Shown: one piece after another, positions 24,648 through 30,887 of the stretch
Layout: every line of letters begins with the position of its first letter
Numbering within the stretch: the first letter of the stretch is position 1
DNA from: Prorocentrum cordatum
Taxonomy: Eukaryota > Sar > Dinophyceae > Prorocentrales > Prorocentraceae
Direction: 5' to 3'
Assembly: GCA_963575745.1 (NCBI GenBank)
Contig: CAUYUJ010001392.1
Coordinates: 126,497 to 157,383 of the forward strand
DNA length: 30,887 bases
The notes under the pieces: model-generated
Seen by the model: only the letters and a program-made list of their open reading frames with translations
Databases searched by the model: none
What the model was told of the DNA's origin: nothing
Position numbers and translations under genes: made by a program

Positions 24648-25019
24648 CGAGCACGACGACGCTGGATATGTCGCCGCGCCGTTTGCTCTGAACGCGCCCC
24701 AAGTAGACGAAATCGGCACCGCCGCAGAGCCCCCGGCGACCCGTGCGTCCAGGGCGGCGCTTGCCCTGGTGGCCGAAGCGCCCTCCCCGAGACGGCAGGC
24801 CCCACGTCGGAGCACACGGCGCGGCCACAAGGGCTTCCTCCATCCGGGCGCCTCTCCTCGCCCTCGGGCCCCGGGGCCCGCCGTCGGGCCCTGCATGGGG
24901 CCCTCGCAGCCGGACCTGGGGCGAGAAGCCAGGACGAACACCAGGGGAATCTGGGACTAGGCGGGCCCAGCATGCGCCCTACAGGTGACAGGCGTCGCCG
25001 TGCAGCAAGGGGGGGACGA
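24443..25019. other. No gene recognised
   Basis: GC-rich sequence with a short ACG run (24615-24655). Long open frames on both strands carry no family signature. Confidence 0.45.
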
Positions 25020-25042
25020 TGAGGAGGAGGAAGGTGGAGACA

Positions 25043-25075
<33 letters not shown>

Positions 25076-25112
25076 GGAGGAGGAGGAGGAGGAGGAGGAG
25101 GAGGAGGAGGAG
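25020..25112 (+). repeat. GAG microsatellite
   Basis: Nearly pure GAG triplets from about 25049. Confidence 0.9.
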
Positions 25113-25469
25113 GGGTTGAAGCATCATGCCGGCGGGTCACCTTCCAGCACGGGGGCGGGGCGGGGCCCAGCGTGGGCGCCGAGCGGATCGGCCTCTCACC
25201 GCCCGCTCTGCGGGCCGGCGGGCCCAGGGGCTCGCCGCAGGAGCTTCTGGGGCTCCGGGAGGCGTTCACGCCAGCATGCCGGCGGATGTCAGGGGAACGA
25301 AGGATTGCAAACATTATCCCGGCAAAGCAACCTAACAGCGATGTGTAGGAGCATATCTGAAAGCATTCCCCTTAAGATTCAGATGATAATCCAGTTGTAG
25401 AATTCTGCTGTTCTCGCAGTCGTAGTCGCATTCGCGATGACAGTCGCAGTGGCAACGGCAGTCGCAGTC

Positions 25470-25810
25470 ACAGCCTCAGCCTCAGCCTGCCTCAGCCTGC
25501 CTCAGCCTCAGCCTCAGCCTGCCTCAGCCTCAGCCTGCCTCAGCCTCAGCCTCAGCCTCAGCCTGCTTCAGCCTCAGCCTCAGTCTGCCTTCAGCCTCGG
25601 CCTCAGCCTCAGCCTGCCTCAGCCTCAGCCTGCATCAGCCTCAGCCTCAGCCTGCCTCAGCATCAGCCTGCCTCAGCCTCAGCCTCAGCCTGCCTCAGCC
25701 TCAGCCTCAGCCTGCTTCAGCCTCAGCCTCAGTCTGCCTTCAGCCTCGGCCTCAGCCTCAGCCTGCCTCAGCCTCAGCCTGCCTCAGCCTCGCATCAGCC
25801 TGCCTCAGCA
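25470..25810 (+). repeat. CAGCCTCAGCCTGCCT microsatellite inside E4
   Basis: Variable mixtures of CAGCCT and GCCT. A segment of about 130 bp (CTTCAGCCTCAGCCTCAGTC onward, ending in CTCGGCCTC) occurs twice within the tract. Confidence 0.9.
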
Positions 25811-25811
25811 T

Positions 25812-26235
25812 TCAAAATGTGGCCCGGGAATGGAGTTCTGGGAACTCGAAGAACACGAAGTGGCCTACAGTTGGCTCCGGGCATTCAAAATCATGCCCAG
25901 GAATGGAGTTCTGGGAACTCGAAGAGCACGAAGTGGCCTACAGTTGGCTCCGGGCATTCAAAATGTGGCCCGGGAATGGAGTTCTGGGAACTCGAAGAGC
26001 ACGAAGTGGCCTACAGTTGGCTCCGGCATCCAAAATGTGGCCCGGGAATGGAGTTCTGGGAAATCGAAGAGCACGAAGTGGCCTACAGTTGGCTCCGGGC
26101 ATCCAAAATGTGGCCCGGGAATGGAGTTCTGGGAAGTCGAAGAGCACGAAGTGGCCTACAGTTGGCTCCGGGCATTCAAAATGTGGCCCGGGAATGGAGT
26201 TCTTGGAGGTCGAAGAGCACGAAGTGTGTGACTTT
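25812..26235 (-). repeat. 73-bp satellite inside E4
   Basis: About six units, the inverse of those in E1-E3 (plus strand GGCCTACAGTTGGCTCCGGG, CATTCAAAATGTGGCCCGGG). Confidence 0.9.
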
Positions 26236-26504
26236 GTAAAACGAACTTCTGCGGCAGCCCCCCTGTCCACCCGCCAGAACCCCTGAGGAGTCATGATGTT
26301 CTCTTTTGGACCTCTAGAGAAACCTATCAGTCTACGCTGTTAGGTAAATTATCCCGGCAAAGCAACCTAACAGCGATGTGTAGAAGCATATCTGAAAGCA
26401 TTCCCCTTAAGATTCAGATGAAAATCCAGTTGTAGAATTCTGCTGTTCTCGCAGTCGTAGTCGCATTCGCGATGACAGTCGCAGCGGCAACGGCAGTCGC
26501 AGTC

Positions 26505-26836
26505 ACAGCCTCAGCCTCAGCCTGCCTCAGCCTCAGCCTCAGCCTGCCTCAGCCTCAGCCTGCCTCAGCCTCAGCCTCAGCCTGCTTCAGCCTCAGCCTC
26601 AGTCTGCCTTCAGCCTCGGCCTCAGCCTCAGCCTGCCTCAGCCTCAGCCTGCATCAGCCTCAGCCTCAGCCTCAGCCTGCCTCAGCATCAGCCTGCCTCA
26701 GCCTCAGCCTCAGCCTGCCTCAGCCTCAGCCTCAGTCTGCTTCAGCCTCAGCCTCAGTCTGCCTTAAGCCTCGGCCTCAGCCTCAGCCTGCCTCAGCCTC
26801 AGCCTGCTTCAGCCTCAGCCTCAGCCTGTCTCAGCA
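26505..26836 (+). repeat. CAGCCT microsatellite inside E5
   Basis: Same composition and almost the same order of variants as in E4, so the two copies share a recent ancestor. Confidence 0.9.
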
Positions 26837-27262
26837 TTCAAAATGTGGCCCGGGAATGGAATTCTGGGAACTCGAAGAACACGAAGTGGCCTACAGTTGG
26901 CTCCGGGCATTCAAAATCATGCCCAGGAATGGAGTTCTGGGAACTCGAAGACCACGAAGTGGCCTAGAGTTGGCTCCGGGCATTCAAAATGTGGCCCGGG
27001 AATGGAGTTCTGGGAACTCGAAGAGCACGAAGTGGCCTACAGTTGGCTCCGGGCATTCAAAAATGTGGCCCGGGAATGGAGTTCTGGGGACTCGAAGACC
27101 ACGAAGTGGCCTACAGTTGGCTCCGGGCATTCAAAATGTGGCCCGGGAATGGAGTTCTGGGAAGTCGAAGAGCACGAAGTGGCCTACAGTTGGCTCCGGG
27201 CATTCAGAATGTGCCCGGGAATGGAGTTCTGGGAGGTCGAAGAGCACGAAGTGTGTGACTGT
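26837..27262 (-). repeat. 73-bp satellite inside E5
   Basis: About six units; the last is a GTGTGTGACTGTTGG variant, as at the edge of every array. Confidence 0.9.
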
Positions 27263-27464
27263 TGGCTTAAAACGACTTCTGCGGCACCCTGTCCGGCACC
27301 CGCCCAGACCCCCCTGTGGAGTCATCTGCTGCTCTTTTTTTAGCCCATTAGAAACCTATCAGTCTTCGCTGTTAAGTAAAAACCGAAGGATTGCAAAAAC
27401 GAAGGATTGCAAAAATTAGCCTGGCGAAGGACCCAACCATATGCAGTTGTGAGTAATGCTGGTG

Positions 27465-28287
27465 TGAGTACCGTCTTCGGTGGATCTCCCTATGGGGCCA
27501 CGAACCGTTTGAGGGGTGTGCCGAAACGGGTGTGGGGGCGGCATGCGAACCCTGCCACTGGGGCCTTCGGTGGAGCTCCTTATGGGGCCACGAAACGTGT
27601 GAAGGGTGCACCGAAGTTGGTGTGGGGGCGGCATGCGAACGCAGCCACTGGGGCCTTCGGTGGAGCTCTCTGTGGGGTCACGAAACGTGTGAGGGGTGTG
27701 CCGAAATTGGTGTGGGAGCGGCATGCGAACGCAGCCACTGGGGCCTTCGGTGGAGCTCCCTATGGTGCCACGAGGCGTGTGAGGGGTGTGCCGAAATGGG
27801 TGTGGGGGCGCATGCGAACCCAGTCACTGGGGCCTTCAGTGGAAATCCCCATGGGGCCACGAAACGTTTGAGGGATGTGCCGAAATGGGTGGTGGGGAGG
27901 CCTACGAACCAGGCAACTGGGGCCTTCGGTGGAGCTGCCTATGGGGCCACGAAGCGTGTGAGGGGTGTGCCGAAATGGGTGGTGGGGAGGCATGCGAACC
28001 CTGCCACTGGGGCCTTCGGTGGAGCTCCCTATGGGGCCACGAACCGTGTGAGGGGTGCGCGAAAATGAGGCGGGGCCGCCATGCGAACCCCCTGCCACTG
28101 GGGCCTTCGGTGGAGCTCCCTATGGGGTCACGAACCGTGTGAGGGGTGCGCCAAAATGGGGCGGGGCCGCCATGCGAACCCTGCCACTGGGGCCTTCGGT
28201 GGAGCTCCCTATGGGGCCACGAACCGTGTGAGGGGTGCGCCAAAATGAGGCGGGGCCGCCATGCGAACCCTGCCACTGGGGGCTTCG
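27465..28287 (+). repeat. 90-bp satellite, about 9.5 copies
   Basis: GCCACTGGGGCCTTCGGTGG recurs at 27554, 27644, 27734, 27823, 27913, 28003, 28094, 28183 and 28272 (89-91 bp), running into the gap. A 30-codon period keeps forward and reverse frames open (for example YGATKRVRGVPK). It lies between E5 and E6 in an otherwise unique position. Confidence 0.9.
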
Positions 28288-28387
28288 NNNNNNNNNNNNN
28301 NNNNNNNNNNNNNNNNNNNNNNNNNNNNNNNNNNNNNNNNNNNNNNNNNNNNNNNNNNNNNNNNNNNNNNNNNNNNNNNNNNNNNNN
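28288..28387. other. Assembly gap (100 N)
   Basis: A run of exactly 100 N between the 90-bp satellite and E6. It hides the E6 right end. Confidence 1.
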
Positions 28388-28960
28388 CTCAACCTCAGCC
28401 TCAGCCTCAGCCTGCCTCAGCCTCAGCCTGCCTCAGCCTCAGCCTCAGCCTGCCTCAGCAGCAGCCTGCCTCAGCCTCAGTTGGCTTCGGGCATTCAAAA
28501 TGTGGCCCGGGAATGGAGTTCTGGGAACTCGAAGAGCACGAAGTGGCCTACAGTTGGCTCCGGGCATTCAAAATGTTGCCCGGGAATGGAGTTCTGAGAA
28601 CTCGAAGAGCACGAAGTGGCCTACAGTTGGCTCCGGGCATTCAAAATGTGGCCCGGGAATGAGTTCTGGGGACTCGAAGACCACGAAGTGGCCTACAGTT
28701 GGCTCCGGGCATTCAAAATGTGGCCCGGGAATGGAGTTCTGGGAAGTCGAAGAGCACGAAGTGGCCTACAGTTGGCTCCGGGCATTCAGAATGTGGCCCG
28801 GGAATGGAGTTCTGGGAGGTCGAAGAGCACGAAGTGTGTGACTGTTGGCTTAAAACGACTTCTGCGGCACCCTGTCCGGCACCCGCCCAGACCCCCCTGT
28901 GGAGTCATCTGCTGCTCTCTTTTTTACCCCATTAGAAACCTATCAGTCTTCGCTGTTAGG
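28388..28960 (-). mobile_element. Element E6 (gene-less copy, inverted, cut by the gap)
   Basis: Visible parts: CAGCCT tract (28388-28480), 73-bp satellite (28478-28853), left block (GACCCCCCTGTGGAGTCATC on plus) and end CAGTCTTCGCTGTTAGG at 28960. The left-block text is almost identical to that of E5, so these two are close relatives. Confidence 0.75.
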
Positions 28961-29199
28961 TAAAAAGGGTACAGTGCCCAACAACAAGTGTTGCCCCCCC
29001 CCCCCCCCACACCGACAGCGGCCGCCGTTGGGCAGGCGGCCTTCTGTCTCAAATGGACACAGGCCGCGGCGGCTCCGACAACGAGTCCTGCTCAACATGA
29101 GCAAGAACTGCTGCCGGTCTTTGTGCCCATTCTTTCCGTACCCATCTCGGTCGTCCCGAAGGGACGCTTCTGTAGAGGCCTGCCACATGAGGTCGGAGC

Positions 29200-29245
29200 A
29201 GGAGGAGGAGGAGGAGGAGGAGGAGGAGGAGGAGGAGGAGGAGAT
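29200..29245 (+). repeat. GAG microsatellite
   Basis: Uniform GAG triplets. Confidence 0.9.
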
Positions 29246-29261
29246 GGGGCCGGAAGATCGC

Positions 29262-29383
29262 GCCGCATCGCCGATGCATCTTCGATGCATCGCAAACGTC
29301 AGCACCGCATCGGCGACGCCGGCGCGGAGAAAGTGGGGCCCCGCCTCGAGCCGCAGCGGCGATACATCGGCGATGCGGCTCGA
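29262..29383. repeat. GATGCATC palindromes and inverted pair
   Basis: GCCGCATCGCCGATGCATC and, inverted about 100 bp away, GATACATCGGCGATGCGGC. GATGCATCTTCGATGCATC lies at the left arm. Confidence 0.65.
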
Positions 29384-29389
29384 TGAGAA

Positions 29390-29495
29390 GAGAAGCAGAA
29401 GGAGGAGGAGGAGGAGGTGGAGGAGGAGGAGGAGGACGAGGAGGAGGAGCAGGAGCAGAAGCAGGAGCAGGAGGAGGAGGAGCAGGAGGAGGGTA
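29390..29495 (+). repeat. GAG/CAG microsatellite
   Basis: GGAGGAGGAGG with GAGCAGGAGCAG interruptions. Confidence 0.9.
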
Positions 29496-29552
29496 AAGTC
29501 ATGTCGAGAACGTCGGCCTCCTCGACTCGGGCCCCATCTGGGAGGCCTCGAT

Positions 29553-29740
29553 CCCAAAGACCCTCGACGTCATGAGCTTTCCATGACGCGACCCCCAGAG
29601 GTCCGGACCCCTTCCCTGGGCCCGGTCTTTCATCCCGAGTCGTTCTTCGACGGACCCGAGGCGCGGCCAGGGCGCCCAGAGAGGCCGGAAACAGCGAAAA
29701 GCCTCCCGTCGTGATTTCTGCATGGCCCGAGGGGGCCTCG
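29553..29740 (-). mobile_element. R1 element, copy g
   Basis: CGACGTCATGAGCTTTCCATGACGCGACCC at the left and CCCGTCGTGATTTCTGCATG at the right, with the R1 body between. More diverged than copies c, f and h. Confidence 0.7.
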
Positions 29741-29800
29741 GACTCTGGCAGTCCCCGAACCTGCCCGAGGCCGGGTCGAGCCGCTCCAGCCTGGCCAGTC
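29741..29800 (+). repeat. R9 dispersed segment, copy 1
   Basis: TCCCCGAACCTGCCCGAGGC and GGGTCGAGCCGCTCCAGCC match 30069-30125 almost exactly. Confidence 0.7.
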
Positions 29801-30068
29801 GATGTGAGTGACATTATTGTGCCGCTGCTACTACTCGAGGGAGCTCCACATGATGCCGTTTTTTGTTCCTCGTCCCCTGAGATCCGACGTTGCAAAAAAC
29901 TACAACATCGCAACAAAAACACGACCAGACCCCCTGACCCCATCTTTCTGCGTCATTTTTCGAGCCGGATCGAGCTGCGAGGGTCCCGGGGCCCGAAGTG
30001 GAGCGAACACGCCCGGCTGGCAAATATTGAGTCGCCAGGATCTCAGGGTCGAGGAAGCTCTGATTCTA
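29801..30068. other. No gene recognised
   Basis: Less GC-rich stretch with short A runs; nothing repeated elsewhere in the window. Confidence 0.4.
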
Positions 30069-30125
30069 GATTCTGGCCATCCCCGAGCCTGCCCGAGGCC
30101 GGGTCGAGCCGCTCCAGCCGGGCCA
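30069..30125 (+). repeat. R9 dispersed segment, copy 2
   Basis: Second copy of 29741-29800, about 320 bp away in the same orientation. Confidence 0.7.
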
Positions 30126-30264
30126 GCTGCCCGTTCAGGTGCGCGGCGGCCTTCAGGCCGTCCAGGCGCACGGCGCCGCCGGGCTCCAGCCCCGTGCCCG
30201 CGGGGAGCCGCGCCCCGGGCGCCGGGCCGCGGGCGCCCGCGTCCCGGCTGCGGCTCCTGCGAGG

Positions 30265-30409
30265 GGTAGTCCTCCTCCTCCTCCTCCTCCTCCTCCTCCT
30301 CCTCCTCGTCCTCCTCGTCCTCCTCATCCTCCTCCTCCTCCTCCTCCTCCTCCCCCTCCTCCTCCCCCAACCCCTGGTCCACCTCCTCCTCCTCCTCCTC
30401 CTCCTCCTT
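30265..30409 (+). repeat. CCT microsatellite
   Basis: CCT triplets with GTC interruptions, joined to the inverted R8 copy. Confidence 0.9.
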
Positions 30410-30503
30410 CTCAGGTCGCCTACGGCCCTGGGGGAAACCGTGCAGGCCCAAGTGAAAACCCATAGGCCGAGATCGAGGAGGAACAGCGGGACTCAGAAGA
30501 TCA
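30410..30503 (-). repeat. R8 dispersed segment, copy 3
   Basis: Inverted copy of 20568-20658. Microsatellite, R8 and R1 copy h occur in the mirrored order, supporting one compound unit. Confidence 0.75.
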
Positions 30504-30516
30504 GATCGCCTGACAT

Positions 30517-30701
30517 CCCAGACCCCCTCGTGTCATGAAGAAATCACGACGGTTTTTTTTTCGCCATTCCTGGCCTCTGGGGGCCCTCACCGGGCCTCGG
30601 GGCCGTCAAGAAACGGCTCGGGATTGAAAACCAGTCCCGGGGAACGGGTCCAGACCTCTGGGGGTCGCGTCATGAAAAAGTCATGACGTCGGGGGTCTGG
30701 G
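30517..30701 (+). mobile_element. R1 element, copy h
   Basis: CCCAGACCCCCTCGTGTCATG at the left, GTCATGACGTCGGGGGTCTGG at the right, full body between. Confidence 0.8.
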
Positions 30702-30713
30702 GAGGGGTAGCGT

Positions 30714-30887
30714 CATACAGTAGGGGCTCGACCACGAGAAACCTTCCACAAGAGACCCAACCCTGAGACCCCAGGACGTCCATGGACTTTTGGTGTGGGG
30801 ACGTTACGCTCTCCACAGCAAAGCCATGGAAACCTGAGAAGCCCTGGGCACCCTGAAGGCAAGCAGGGTGTTTCGTGGCATGGGTTT
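30714..30887 (+). mobile_element. R3 element, copy 3 (runs off the window)
   Basis: Starts TACAGTAGGGGCTCGACCAC and follows copy 2 to GGTGTTTCGTGGCATGGGTTT at the window edge; the right terminal repeat is outside. Confidence 0.7.

Larger units (their letters stand above)
25331..26344 (-). mobile_element. Element E4 (gene-less copy, inverted)
   Basis: Read on the minus strand, the left end is CCTAACAGCGTAGACTGATAGG and the right end TGCTCCTACACATCGCTGTTAGG. The conserved right block (GCATTCCCCTTAAGATTCAG on plus) and left block are present. Between them lie a CAGCCT microsatellite (25470-25810) and a 73-bp satellite (25812-26235). It is 21 bp from E5. Confidence 0.8.
26366..27376 (-). mobile_element. 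Element E5 (gene-less copy, inverted)
   Basis: Ends CCTAACAGCGATGTGTAGAAG (plus, 26366) and CAGTCTTCGCTGTTAAG (27376; one change from GTTAGG). Contains a CAGCCT tract (26505-26836), a 73-bp satellite (26837-27262) and the CTGGGGGG-type left block. Flanks outside the E4-E5 pair share CGAAGGATTGCAAA. Confidence 0.8.

Noticed and set aside
22511-25019. Several open frames of 100-300 codons
   Set aside because: Arg/Pro/Gly-rich and overlapping on both strands, without motifs; expected from GC-rich sequence with few stops.
27407-28276. 30-residue-repeat proteins over the 90-bp satellite
   Set aside because: All frames on both strands are open because the period is a multiple of three; no start or domain evidence.
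1-30887. tRNA or rRNA genes, and the dinoflagellate spliced-leader sequence
   Set aside because: I looked for conserved rRNA and tRNA arm words and for the 22-nt spliced-leader motif, and saw none. A covariance-model scan would be decisive.

Overview
The window looks like nuclear DNA of a dinoflagellate. I infer this from four things: high GC with very few genes, a PP2C gene whose introns break the usual splice rules (one GC-AG intron, and short direct repeats at the splice junctions), a mass of short inverted-repeat elements, and long GAG/CCT, ATC and CAGCCT microsatellites. I cannot name a genus from sequence alone. Two runs of exactly 100 N (15239-15338, 28288-28387) are scaffold gaps.

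Layout. 1-4650 is mostly repeats: a 47-bp satellite, paired dispersed repeats and a 12-bp GATCGA satellite. 4669-6518 (minus) holds the last three visible exons of a PP2C Ser/Thr phosphatase; its 5' end is not found. 6534-7217 is a run of small inverted-repeat elements, the first ending 15 bp from a PP2C splice acceptor. 7872-11996 (minus) is a long, CA-rich, decayed coding tract of unknown function, cut by two insertions (about 9579-9898 and 10120-10279). 12250-12850 is a cluster of small elements, including a 107-bp foldback.

12871-19712 is the most interesting part. Three direct copies (E1, E2, E3) share the ends CCTAACAGCGAAGACTG and CTTCTACACATCGCTGTTAGG. E1 and E2 hold only a 73-bp satellite and a microsatellite. 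E3 (15527-19712, about 4.2 kb) has the same left part, then an intact intron-free gene for a 747-residue protein with an endonuclease/exonuclease/phosphatase (EEP)-like N-terminal domain, then 87-bp and 48-bp satellites. Both E3 ends carry the same variant (ACATCGA instead of ACAGCGA), and the element is flanked by TTTTTGC on both sides. I infer that E3 is one transposable unit, perhaps the coding partner of the gene-less copies. Three more gene-less copies (E4, E5, E6) lie inverted at 25331-28960.

19700-25300 and 28960-30887 contain no gene that I recognise. They hold further copies of the small elements (called R1, R2, R3 and an AT-rich family here), palindromes and microsatellites. A 90-bp satellite fills 27465-28287. 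Nearly all open frames outside the PP2C gene, the E3 gene and the 7.9-12.0 kb tract come from repeats whose unit length is a multiple of three or from microsatellites.
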